Assembly: GCA_044228045.1 (NCBI GenBank) | Contig: JBGAVQ010000081.1 | Span: 1-20,395, forward strand | Length of the DNA: 20,395 nt | From: JAXLVB01 sp044228045 | GTDB taxonomy: Bacteria; Bacteroidota; Bacteroidia; Cytophagales; Spirosomataceae | Reading direction: 5' to 3' | Part shown: piece after piece, positions 13,944 to 20,395 of the stretch | How the letters are laid out: every line of letters begins with the position of its first letter | Position numbering within the stretch: the first letter of the stretch is position 1 | Position numbers and translations under genes: made by a program | Notes under the pieces: model-generated | The model's input: the letters and a program-made list of their open reading frames with translations, nothing else | What the model was told of the DNA's origin: nothing | Database searches by the model: none

Positions 13944-14897
13944 ATGAAACTCATTACTTTTCAATATAAAAACAATGAAAGCCGCATTGGTTGGCTTGTA
14001 GGCCAAAACGTGGTGGACATGAACTTGGCGAGCTCCAAGCTGCCAACCGACATGCTTACGTTTATTGATAATCACGAAGAATACTTCCAGATTATCAATG
14101 ATTTAGGTGAAGTGGAGCCGCATTACGCACTTAGCGAAGTAAAACTACTTGCCCCACTTCCCAATCCTCGTAGTTTCCGTGATTACATTGGTTTTGAAAT
14201 GCACATGCAAAATGCCTCTCGGTCGTTTGGGCATAAAATTGGCCCCGCTTGGTACGAGATGCCCATTTTTTATTTTACCAACCACCAAGCTATTTATGGC
14301 CCCAACGACGAAATCAAACGGCCTGCCAAAGAAACCAAGCTTGATATTGAGCTGGAAATAGCGTGTATCATTGGCAAAAAAGGCAAAGACATCAAAGCTA
14401 CCGATGCTCGTCCGTATATTTTTGGTTATACAGTTTTTAACGATTGGACTGCCCGAGCTATCCAAAAAGTAGAGATGGAAATTCCGCTTGGGCCGCACAA
14501 AGGCAAAGACTTTGCTAATGCCATTGGCCCGTGTATTGTGACGGCTGATGAAATGGAACAATACCGAGTGCCGTTTGATGAAAGCGTATTCAGCGACCCG
14601 ATTCGGGTGCCGAGTGTCCAAATGGATAGGTTCAACCTCAAAATGACTTCTCGTATCAATGGTGTAACTGTGTGTGAAGGCAACTATCAAACCGTTTATT
14701 ACACCTTCGAGCAGATGATGGAGCGGGCTTCTGAAAACAACGTAACCCTTATGCCCGGCGACATATTAGGTTCAGGCACAGTAGGTTGGGGCAGTTTGAT
14801 AGAGAATAATTTTACTGTTCACCGCCCGCTCGAACCTGGCGATGTGGTAGAGTTGGAGATTGAAGGAATTGGAATCCTCAGAAACACCGTGGTGTAG
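13944..14897 (+). CDS. Fumarylacetoacetase-family hydrolase
   Basis: The 317-residue protein has an FAH-type catalytic domain. Metal ligands match fumarylacetoacetase: D80 (FRDYIGFEMH), E136 and E138 (LDIELEIA), D167 (FNDWTA). H87, seven residues after D80, is at the place of the FAH catalytic His, which argues for C-C hydrolysis rather than the hydratase reaction of many shorter family members. ARAIQKVEMEIPLGPHKGKDF (170-190) is the standard lid region, and the C-terminal GDILGSGTVGWGSLIEN is a typical substrate-side block. It is cytosolic. As the last gene before a strong terminator it probably hydrolyses the ring-fission product or a later acylpyruvate-like intermediate. The substrate is unknown. 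Confidence 0.9.
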   Translation: MKLITFQYKNNESRIGWLVGQNVVDMNLASSKLPTDMLTFIDNHEEYFQIINDLGEVEPHYALSEVKLLAPLPNPRSFRDYIGFEMHMQNASRSFGHKIGPAWYEMPIFYFTNHQAIYGPNDEIKRPAKETKLDIELEIACIIGKKGKDIKATDARPYIFGYTVFNDWTARAIQKVEMEIPLGPHKGKDFANAIGPCIVTADEMEQYRVPFDESVFSDPIRVPSVQMDRFNLKMTSRINGVTVCEGNYQTVYYTFEQMMERASENNVTLMPGDILGSGTVGWGSLIENNFTVHRPLEPGDVVELEIEGIGILRNTVV

Positions 14898-14914
14898 CTA
14901 TTGATACACTTCTT

Positions 14915-14946
14915 AAAACCACAAGGTTGTCCTTGTGGTTTTTTTT
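14915..14946 (+). terminator. Strong intrinsic terminator
   Basis: A perfect 12-bp stem (14915-14926 with 14931-14942), TTGT loop, and a T-run continuing to 14946. It lies 17 bases after the FAH-family stop and ends the catabolic operon. Confidence 0.95.
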
Positions 14947-14972
14947 GTAGTATTGACAAGAAAATCATTTTG
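14944..14972 (+). promoter_or_regulatory. Candidate promoter for the pcaL-like gene
   Basis: TTTG (14944-14947), 17 bases, then TCATTTTG (14965-14972) is one mismatch from the Bacteroidota -33/-7 pattern. It immediately follows the terminator and lies 22 bases before the ATG at 14995, so the fusion gene probably has its own promoter. Confidence 0.35.
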
Positions 14973-14994
14973 CTCATAAACGATTAGATCAACC

Positions 14995-16152
14995 ATGACA
15001 TTCGCTAACATCAACGGGCTTTCTATTCATTACAAATTCATAGAAGGCAATCAGCCAAGAACCTTTGTACTGATTAACTCACTCGGCACCGATTTTAGAA
15101 TTTGGGATGCCGTAGTAACACAACTATTGCCACACGGCTCTGTGTTATGCTATGACAAACGTGGACACGGACTCTCTGAAACTGCTGCAGAGGGCAAGGG
15201 TATGGAGGGCTATTATGAAGAAGTACTGGGGTTGTTAGACTTTCTCAACATCCAATCGTGCATTCCAGTCGGTTTGTCAGTAGGGGGGCGCATTGCCATG
15301 TTGTTGGCGGCACGTCACCCTGAGCGAGTAGAAAAATTGGTGCTTTGCGATACAGCGCATATCATAGGCACTACCCAAAACTGGAACGAGCGCATCAATT
15401 TGGTCAGAACCATCGGTTTAGCTGCATTGAGTGGTGCGGTGATGGAACGTTGGTTTTCAAAAGAATATCGGGAGGCAAATGCAGTTGCCATCAAAGCCTA
15501 TCAACGCATGATAGCCAATGCTTCTGTTGAGGGCTATGTTCAGTGTTGTGAGGCCGTTCGGGACGCTGACCTGACCGATGCAGCCAAGTCAATCCCCCAT
15601 AAAACGCTTTGCGTGGTAGGTTCTGCCGACCTTGCTACCCCCCCCGAACTCGTCGAGAGTTTATCAAAATTAATTAACGATTCGCAGTTTCAGGTCATTG
15701 AAGGTTCAGGGCATATTCCTTGTATAGACAACTCGAGTATTTTATCGTCCTTGATTCTTGAATTTGTAAAAGAAGACACCGTTTCTTTATCTCTTTTTGA
15801 GCAAGGCATGAAAACCCGCCGCTCGGTATTAGGCGATGCCCATGTAAACAAAGCCGAAGCCAACAAAACTGACTTTGATGCTGATTTTCAGGAATATATC
15901 ACCAATTCGGCTTGGGGTGCTATTTGGTCGAGGCCACACTTGACTAAGCGAGAACGAAGCATGCTGACCATTGCCATCTTGACAGCCTTGGGGCTTGAAG
16001 AAGAACTGGCTATGCACATTAGAGCTACTTCAAACACAGGGGCTACTCAACAAGACGTAAAAGAAGTATTGCTTCATGTAGGGGTTTATGCAGGTGTGCC
16101 AAGAACAAACGGTGCTATGAAAATAGCTAAGAAAGTATATGAAAATAATTGA
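14995..16152 (+). CDS. pcaL: 3-oxoadipate enol-lactonase / 4-carboxymuconolactone decarboxylase fusion
   Basis: The 385-residue two-domain protein has an alpha/beta hydrolase at residues 1-260, resembling 3-oxoadipate enol-lactonase (PcaD): CYDKRGHGLSE (52-62), nucleophile S95 in GLSVGG, acid D212 in GSADLATP, H240 in EGSGHIP. Residues about 270-385 are a 4-carboxymuconolactone decarboxylase (PcaC): RRSVLGDAHV, FQEYITNSAWGAIWSRPHL, HIRATSNTGAT, HVGVYAGVPRTN. This is the PcaL arrangement known from some actinobacteria and others. The two steps convert 4-carboxymuconolactone to 3-oxoadipate. No other protocatechuate-branch genes (pcaGH, pcaB, pcaIJ, pcaF) are in view, so it may act on a related lactone in this pathway or serve genes elsewhere. 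The domain calls are strong; the physiological substrate is inferred. Confidence 0.92.
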   Translation: MTFANINGLSIHYKFIEGNQPRTFVLINSLGTDFRIWDAVVTQLLPHGSVLCYDKRGHGLSETAAEGKGMEGYYEEVLGLLDFLNIQSCIPVGLSVGGRIAMLLAARHPERVEKLVLCDTAHIIGTTQNWNERINLVRTIGLAALSGAVMERWFSKEYREANAVAIKAYQRMIANASVEGYVQCCEAVRDADLTDAAKSIPHKTLCVVGSADLATPPELVESLSKLINDSQFQVIEGSGHIPCIDNSSILSSLILEFVKEDTVSLSLFEQGMKTRRSVLGDAHVNKAEANKTDFDADFQEYITNSAWGAIWSRPHLTKRERSMLTIAILTALGLEEELAMHIRATSNTGATQQDVKEVLLHVGVYAGVPRTNGAMKIAKKVYENN

Positions 16153-16180
16153 ACTAATGATTAGACATTAAGTACATGAA

Positions 16181-16207
16181 TTGATTTTGAAACATTTTGA
16201 AAATCAA
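16181..16207. other. 8-bp inverted repeat
   Basis: TTGATTTT (16181-16188) and AAAATCAA (16200-16207) are perfect inverse complements around 11 bases. AT-only arms and no following T-run make a strong terminator unlikely; it could be a weak stop for the pcaL-like gene or a protein-binding site. Confidence 0.4.
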
Positions 16208-16286
16208 CACCTTAGTAGTAATAACTATGTGTACTATGTTCCTATGTAGTTGCTAATTGAACTTTTTACACTCTCCTTGGTGTCTA

Positions 16287-16306
16287 ATGACTAAACAATT
16301 AGTCAT
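16287..16306. promoter_or_regulatory. 8-bp palindrome upstream of the phzF-like gene
   Basis: ATGACTAA and TTAGTCAT flank a 4-base spacer 17 bases before the ATG at 16324. A partly related CTAATGATTAG palindrome lies at 16154-16164. The position suits an operator or a leader hairpin; no promoter box is clear. Confidence 0.4.
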
Positions 16307-16323
16307 CTTACCCCTACTTCTTT

Positions 16324-17115
16324 ATGCAATTACCAATCTATCAAGTAGATGCCTTTACCAACACCTTGTACAAAGGCAATCCTGCTGCTGTATGTCCTTT
16401 AAATGAATGGCTTCCTAAAAGTACGATGCAGGCCATTGCTGCCGAAAATAACTTAGCCGAAACGGCTTTTTTTGTCAAAAAAGGAGCTGATTTCGACCTC
16501 AAATGGTTTACTCCAACCGTAGAAATTGATTTGTGCGGCCACGCTACTGTAGCCACTGCCAAAATTATTTACGATTATCTGGGCTATACCGAACCCGAAA
16601 TTCGCTTTCATTCCAACAGTGGCTTGCTCACCGTAACCCGTGAAGGCGACTGGCTGTATCTTAATTTTCCGTCGTACCCACCTGTGCAAGTAGAAACTCC
16701 GCCAGCTGGATTGTTGGAGGGCTTGGGCATTACGCAGGCACAAGCCGTTTGGAAAGGTCGTACTAATGACTATATGGTAGTGCTTGATAGCCAAGAGCTT
16801 ATCCATAACTTGTCACCTGATTTTCGAGTTTTGAAAGGGGTGATTGCTCGGGGCATTGTCGTCACAGCCAAAGGCGACGAAGTGGATTTTGTATCCCGAT
16901 TTTTTGGCCCTGCTTCGGGTATTGACGAAGACCCCGTTACAGGTTCAGCACACTGTATCCTAACACCTTACTGGGCCGAGCAATTAGGAAAAACCGAATT
17001 GATTGCCAAACAAATTTCGCCTCGTGGCGGTGATTTGCGCCTACGCTTACTGGGCGACCGAGTAGAAATAGGCGGACAGTCTGTTGTTTATTTGGTAGGG
17101 GAGATTGCCGTGTAG
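16324..17115 (+). CDS. PhzF-family isomerase-like protein
   Basis: The 263-residue protein is of the PhzF / diaminopimelate-epimerase-like fold. The N-terminal QVDAFTN...GNPAAVC, NLAETAFF with the catalytic E46, FTPTVEIDLCGHAT (62-75) and DEDPVTGSAH (about 212-221) are the family's hallmark motifs. PhzF itself isomerises trans-2,3-dihydro-3-hydroxyanthranilate in phenazine synthesis, but no phenazine genes are present, and most stand-alone members have no known substrate. It is monocistronic in this window: the gap to the previous gene is 171 bases and a terminator follows its stop. It is convergent with bshC. A link to the aromatic pathway is possible but not supported by spacing. Confidence 0.92.
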   Translation: MQLPIYQVDAFTNTLYKGNPAAVCPLNEWLPKSTMQAIAAENNLAETAFFVKKGADFDLKWFTPTVEIDLCGHATVATAKIIYDYLGYTEPEIRFHSNSGLLTVTREGDWLYLNFPSYPPVQVETPPAGLLEGLGITQAQAVWKGRTNDYMVVLDSQELIHNLSPDFRVLKGVIARGIVVTAKGDEVDFVSRFFGPASGIDEDPVTGSAHCILTPYWAEQLGKTELIAKQISPRGGDLRLRLLGDRVEIGGQSVVYLVGEIAV

Positions 17116-17132
17116 AATGTTAAAAAACGATG

Positions 17133-17169
17133 TTCGCCCCACGTTATACTTTACAAAACGTGGGGCGAA
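17133..17169. terminator. Bidirectional terminator between phzF-like gene and bshC
   Basis: A perfect 13-bp GC-rich stem, TTCGCCCCACGTT (17133-17145) with AACGTGGGGCGAA (17157-17169), and an 11-base loop. An A-run lies on the left (17122-17127), giving U residues for the minus-strand transcript, and ATTTTATT lies on the right for the plus strand. It sits between the two convergent stops. Confidence 0.93.
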
Positions 17170-17172
17170 ATT

Positions 17173-18717
17173 TTATTCAGCCAACACATAAAACTGAAAG
17201 CAAAGCGGCTCAAAGGTATTGAGTAATTGCTGTAGAAAAGCAGGATTATTTAGTGAGAAATTCAAGAAATTGTCGTGTCGTTCTTGTAAGCCGCCACCAG
17301 GGAATAGCTTTTGTTTTACCCCCAACAACTGTGCAACAACTGTTTCTTGGTTGCGTTCTTCTGCCTTTTTGAGTCGTTTTTCTAAGTTTTCGAGCGAGTT
17401 AATCGTCTTCTGTTTCTCGCCATTTACTACTGCTTCCAGTGTTTTATCCACTTTGATGGCTTTATCCAGAATCTGCTCGAACAACACGGCAAGTGCTTGA
17501 CATTCAGTCTCTAAACTCAGTGAATTGGCTGAATTACGCTCAACAAAGCTTTTGCGAAGCGACACTTCGTCGGCAAAAAGATCTTCTATGGCTACGCCTA
17601 ATTTTTCTAATCGTTTGGCGGAAGCAGCATTGACATATAAAGCAAAATTACGAGGCATTATGATAGGGAACTCCACGCCGTGATAATCAAAAATAGGTTT
17701 TAATTGTAGCCAATAAGCTACCTCGGCGGGTCCACCTATGTAGGCGAGGTTTGGTAAGATGCTCTCTTGATAAAGCCCTCGCAAAATCACATTTGGTGAG
17801 AATTTATCAGGCTCATTATCAAGCAATTGTAGTAGTTCTTTTTCCGGAAAATGCAACTCAGTATGCAGCACATTATACGAATCTCCTTCTTTCACAATAC
17901 GTTCTCGAACACCGTTGGCCAAGTAAAACAAATTGATTTCACGAGGCGAAACCTGTGTTTTGTAACCGATGGATTCTAAGTTGGCTGACTGCTCGTTAAC
18001 CAATCTGAATGCCGTTTGTTGCTGCAATTCGTCTTTTACTACGGAGGCAAAAATTCGTTTCAGTTCAGGGTCGTCGCCATCCAAACAAATAAGTCCTTCA
18101 TTGCCAAATAGTTCGTGTACATAAGCACGGGCGGCGTTGGCAAGAGTTGTTTGCTCAGTGTATGCACGCACAAACACCTCAGGTTTTTCGGGCAACTCGT
18201 TCAGCAAGGTGTCAAAATCTGCTAACGAAAAACGCCCTACTGCCCCTTTTTGGGGCGTATGCCAAGCGTAGGCTTTTCCAAAAAGTGAAAAATGGTTAAT
18301 CTCCTCAAAATCATGGTCTTCGGTAGCTAACCAATGCACCGGCACAAAGTTATAGTCAGGAAACTGAGCTTTTAGTTGCTTGGCCAAATTGATGGCCGTT
18401 ACTAATTTATAAATGACATAAAGCGGGCCTGTAAACAAATTGAGCTGATGCCCTGTGGTTACCGTAAAGGTATTTTCGTTTAATAAACTGCTAAAATCAG
18501 GTGGATTGGGGAGGTGAGCATACTGCTTTTGTAGGGTCTCAACTAATGTTTTTCGCTTGGCAATATCCAATTTTTTGCTTGTTAATTGCTTGGCAAAGCC
18601 CTCTAAATCAGGATAGTTACTAAAATAAGGAGCAAGTGATGGTTGTTTGTTGATGAAGTCCAAGAAAAGTTTCGAAAACTGATGAGTAGTTTCGAGCGAA
18701 TACTGTTGAGAAGTCAT
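17173..18717 (-). CDS. bshC: Bacillithiol biosynthesis cysteine-adding enzyme BshC
   Basis: The 514-residue protein has the BshC signatures: TVTTGHQLNLFTGPLYVIYK (86-104), VHWLATEDHDFEEINHF (127-143), the central NLAYIGGPAEVAYWLQLKPIF, and a C-terminal charged coiled-coil (KTINSLENLEKRLKKAEERNQE). BshC is thought to add cysteine to glucosaminyl-malate in the last step of bacillithiol synthesis; BshC homologues are common in Bacteroidota. I chose the internal Met at 18717 as the start (MTSQQYSLETT): a longer frame from 18852 would add 45 residues read through a REP-like repeat (18734-18772), with no family similarity. The gene follows the OmpA-like gene by 144 bases and is convergent with the phzF-like gene. 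bshA and bshB are not in the window. Confidence 0.95.
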   Translation of the reverse strand: MTSQQYSLETTHQFSKLFLDFINKQPSLAPYFSNYPDLEGFAKQLTSKKLDIAKRKTLVETLQKQYAHLPNPPDFSSLLNENTFTVTTGHQLNLFTGPLYVIYKLVTAINLAKQLKAQFPDYNFVPVHWLATEDHDFEEINHFSLFGKAYAWHTPQKGAVGRFSLADFDTLLNELPEKPEVFVRAYTEQTTLANAARAYVHELFGNEGLICLDGDDPELKRIFASVVKDELQQQTAFRLVNEQSANLESIGYKTQVSPREINLFYLANGVRERIVKEGDSYNVLHTELHFPEKELLQLLDNEPDKFSPNVILRGLYQESILPNLAYIGGPAEVAYWLQLKPIFDYHGVEFPIIMPRNFALYVNAASAKRLEKLGVAIEDLFADEVSLRKSFVERNSANSLSLETECQALAVLFEQILDKAIKVDKTLEAVVNGEKQKTINSLENLEKRLKKAEERNQETVVAQLLGVKQKLFPGGGLQERHDNFLNFSLNNPAFLQQLLNTFEPLCFQFYVLAE

Positions 18718-18733
18718 GGATGATGTTTTTAGG

Positions 18734-18772
18734 TAACCCCTTCTAAATCTTCCCCAATAGGGAGACTTTAAG
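18734..18772. repeat. REP-like palindromic sequence upstream of bshC
   Basis: CCCCTTCTAAATCTTCCCC-AAT-AGGGAGACTTTAAG is an imperfect palindrome of a type I recall as common between genes in Bacteroidota. It lies in the 144-base gap between the OmpA-like gene and bshC and falls in the spurious N-terminal extension of the long bshC frame. Its dispersed copy number cannot be judged from one window. Confidence 0.5.
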
Positions 18773-18861
18773 CCTTTACACAGATTTCTAACTCTCAAAA
18801 CGCCCACAAAGTTCAAAATGATGCTTAACAGAGCAGTTGTTTGTCGGGTCAAAGATTTTTT

Positions 18862-20395
18862 TTATCGAAATGCCTTTACCACAATTTCTACTCGTCGTTC
18901 TTTTCGGCGAATAGTTTCAGGTGAATCAGTGGCAGAATAGGCTTCACCCTGCGCTTGAACCGTGATTTGCTCAGGACGAATACCCAGCGTTGTTAAGTAG
19001 TTTTTAACAGCCATAGCTCGTTGTTCCGAAAGAGTTAGGTTAGGCGATGTTTCGCCAATTGCATCGGCAAAACCTGTGAGCGTAAAAAAGATATTTGATG
19101 CTTTTGGTAGGCTGATAAATAGTTGATTCACAATGTGTTGTGCTGAGTCGCTCAATTGTGCTGACTTGTAATCAAATAACACAGTACCAGCCAAATAGTC
19201 AAGAATGGGTTTGCGTGGCAAATCAGACTCAGACTTATTTTGGGGCTTGTTTTGCTGGTCTGATTCTGTTTTACTATCGGGTCTGTACTGTAGGTCTGAC
19301 CTTGACCCAGCCAATGGCATTTTTATATTTTGCAAAGTATCAGCAATATTTTCCAGCTTAATTTGCCACAAATCAGCATTTTGTTCCCCTTCTGCCCGAA
19401 CAAAGTATGCACTACTATCTTTGGGATTCACTACAAAATAGGCCTCAAATTCAGCAGAGTTGATATTTTTACCCAAATTTTCAGGCTTCGACCAGCGTTG
19501 CCACGACCCGTCTAAGCGTTTACTTCTAAAAATATCTACATCGCCAAAACCTCCATGCCCACTACTCGCAAAATATAAGGTGACACCATCTGCCGCCATA
19601 AATGGAGCAAATTCTGAACTATCGGTGTTGATTACATCACCCAAACTAATAGGTTCGCTCCATTCGTCGTACCGATTTTTGAAGCTGAAAAATAGGTCTT
19701 CATTTTCGTGACTTGTCATTGAAATCAACACAATGCTATCGGCTGTTGTAGGGAACGAAAAACCAATGAAGCCATTTGTTAGATTCAACCCTGGAATGGG
19801 CACTTTTCGGGGTATTTCCCAGCCTCTTTTAATGTCAAAAGTGGAGGTAGAAAGCCCTGGAATCATTTTTTTACCTCGATAAATATTGCTCAAAAACAGT
19901 GTTTTTCCATCAGCACTAATACCATTTACTGCATTTTCAGACTCGTTATTGAGTGGCTGGCCCATGTTTTTGGCTTTGTCCCACAACCCATCTGCTTGCC
20001 GCACACTGTACCAAATGTCTTGATTACCAAAGTTATCGGGGTGATGATTTCGTACAAAAAATAGGGTATCACCCCCAAACGAAAACACTGGAGCGAGTTC
20101 TTCGGCAGCAGAATTGATGTTGGGTGAGAGTTTGGTAAATTTCTGAGCGTGCGTTTTTGGAAGTAGAAGGCAAGAAGCAAGAAGTAGGAGCGAGGAGTGG
20201 GGAGTGAGGAATGAGGAGATAATATTTTGAGGTCTGCACCACTGAGTGAGACGTGTGATGCAAGAAGTAAGAAGTAGGAGGTAAGAAGTAAGAAATTTCG
20301 GTCTGTACCGTAGGTCTGACCGCTGATTGCGACGTATGATAGTAGAAGTAAGAAGCAGGAGGTAAGAAGTAAGAAATTTCGGTCTGTACCACAGG
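18862..20395 (-). CDS. PD40-repeat / OmpA-domain outer-membrane protein (5' end unresolved)
   Basis: The N-terminal part has WD40-like PD40 repeats (GGDTLFFVRNHHPDNFGNQDIWYS, ADGKTLFLSN, ADGVTLYFASSGHGGFGDVDIF). The C-terminal ~110 residues are an OmpA peptidoglycan-binding domain: GTVLFDYKSAQLSD, LTGFADAIGE, NLTLSEQRAMAVKNYL, RRKERRVEIVV. It probably anchors the outer membrane to the cell wall. The only conventional start inside the window is GTG at 20088, but homology (INSAAEELAPV) and a signal peptide ending THAQ extend upstream, and the frame stays open through the repeat array to the window edge with no ATG, GTG or TTG. A LASC lipobox-like site is also present. The linker SRSDLQYRPDSKTESD before the OmpA domain is encoded by a dispersed repeat. 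The domain call is firm; the start is uncertain. Confidence 0.87.
   Translation of the reverse strand, partial: LWYRPKFLTSYLLLLTSTIIRRNQRSDLRYRPKFLTSYLLLLTSCITRLTQWCRPQNIISSFLTPHSSLLLLASCLLLPKTHAQKFTKLSPNINSAAEELAPVFSFGGDTLFFVRNHHPDNFGNQDIWYSVRQADGLWDKAKNMGQPLNNESENAVNGISADGKTLFLSNIYRGKKMIPGLSTSTFDIKRGWEIPRKVPIPGLNLTNGFIGFSFPTTADSIVLISMTSHENEDLFFSFKNRYDEWSEPISLGDVINTDSSEFAPFMAADGVTLYFASSGHGGFGDVDIFRSKRLDGSWQRWSKPENLGKNINSAEFEAYFVVNPKDSSAYFVRAEGEQNADLWQIKLENIADTLQNIKMPLAGSRSDLQYRPDSKTESDQQNKPQNKSESDLPRKPILDYLAGTVLFDYKSAQLSDSAQHIVNQLFISLPKASNIFFTLTGFADAIGETSPNLTLSEQRAMAVKNYLTTLGIRPEQITVQAQGEAYSATDSPETIRRKERRVEIVVKAFR
19280..19307. repeat. Dispersed GGTCTGACC-type repeat inside the OmpA-like gene
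   Basis: Bases 19280-19301 match 20300-20321 at 21 of 22 positions, and 19294-19307 is the exact reverse complement of 5096-5109. In the gene it encodes part of the polar linker GSRSDLQYRPD between the propeller and OmpA domains, in-frame. Confidence 0.8.
20160..20222. repeat. Purine-rich heptamer array encoding the signal-peptide region
   Basis: Nine contiguous 7-base units: GAAGTAG, AAGGCAA, GAAGCAA, GAAGTAG, GAGCGAG, GAGTGGG, GAGTGAG, GAATGAG, GAGATAA. On the minus strand, in the OmpA-like frame, part of it reads as the hydrophobic run SSLLLLASCLLLP, i.e. the core of the signal peptide. Confidence 0.8.
20231..20395. repeat. ~82-bp tandem repeat running off the right edge
   Basis: Unit 1 (20231-20312) and unit 2 (20313-20393) share the order: GGTCTG start, GACGT(A/G)TGAT, four purine-rich heptamers ending GAAGTAAGAAATTTC, then GGTCTGTACC. 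A third unit starts at 20394. The heptamer parts (20264-20298 and 20345-20379) differ at one base. The total copy number is not visible. Confidence 0.88.

Noticed and set aside
14145..14690. 181-codon minus-strand frame inside the FAH-family gene
   Set aside because: A shadow of a clearly conserved plus-strand gene; no family features.
16324..17115. Phenazine biosynthesis
   Set aside because: Only a PhzF-like gene is present; no other phz genes are in the window and the family is functionally broad.
18718..18852. 45-residue N-terminal extension of BshC
   Set aside because: It reads through a REP-like repeat and has no BshC similarity; the Met at 18717 gives a normal-length protein.
20069..20392. 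107-codon frame on the minus strand over the repeat array
   Set aside because: It is a periodic translation of the tandem repeat in another frame; the OmpA-like frame explains the downstream coding.
20160..20395. CRISPR array
   Set aside because: The repeats are 7-base and ~82-base tandem units without unique spacers of constant length, and no cas genes are present.

Overview
The window looks like part of a chromosome from a Bacteroidota bacterium, most likely order Cytophagales (a Runella/Arcicella/Spirosoma-like relative). The evidence is a full-length bacillithiol-synthesis gene (bshC), a PD40-repeat/OmpA outer-membrane protein, a small 23S-rRNA-IVP-type four-helix protein, TTG...TAnnTTTG-like promoters, AT-rich leaders without strong Shine-Dalgarno sites, and many short 7-bp-period repeats between and inside genes. 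The genus is inference.

Layout. (1) 1-4456, plus strand, one tight operon: two tandem hydroxypyruvate-isomerase-like TIM-barrel proteins (the first cut by the window edge), a secreted SnoaL-like protein, a pyranose-2-oxidase-type GMC flavoprotein, and an AraC regulator. (2) 4536-14897, plus strand, an aromatic or polyphenol catabolic block: a cupin behind a palindromic operator, an SDR that has lost its N-terminus, an intact SDR, a two-domain extradiol dioxygenase, an alpha/beta C-C hydrolase of the 2,6-dihydropseudooxynicotine-hydrolase type, a histidinol-dehydrogenase-family enzyme, a third SDR, an FAD aromatic hydroxylase, a DUF1349-like lipoprotein and a fumarylacetoacetase-type hydrolase, closed by a strong terminator. 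A four-helix-bundle gene is inserted on the minus strand in the middle. (3) 14944-16152: a separately transcribed PcaD-PcaC fusion (3-oxoadipate enol-lactonase plus 4-carboxymuconolactone decarboxylase). (4) 16324-20395: PhzF-like isomerase, a bidirectional terminator, then bshC and an OmpA/PD40 protein on the minus strand.

How the genes may work together (inference). The GMC oxidase and the sugar-isomerase-like proteins could oxidise and break down the sugar part of a glycoside. The hydroxylase, ring-cleavage dioxygenase and two C-C hydrolases could then open the aromatic aglycone, with the SDRs and the HDH-like enzyme oxidising alcohol groups, and the PcaL-like fusion feeding an oxoadipate-type lower pathway. 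The hydroxylase/extradiol pair recalls the A-ring route for flavonoids in Herbaspirillum (fde genes). The substrate is not proven by the sequence.

The region is also unusually rich in repeats. A perfect 140-bp tandem duplication lies at the SDR/monooxygenase junction. Heptanucleotide arrays occupy most gene junctions and also lie in-frame inside genes. A GGTCTGACC-type repeat occurs beside the broken SDR, inside the OmpA gene and as an ~82-bp tandem array at the right edge.
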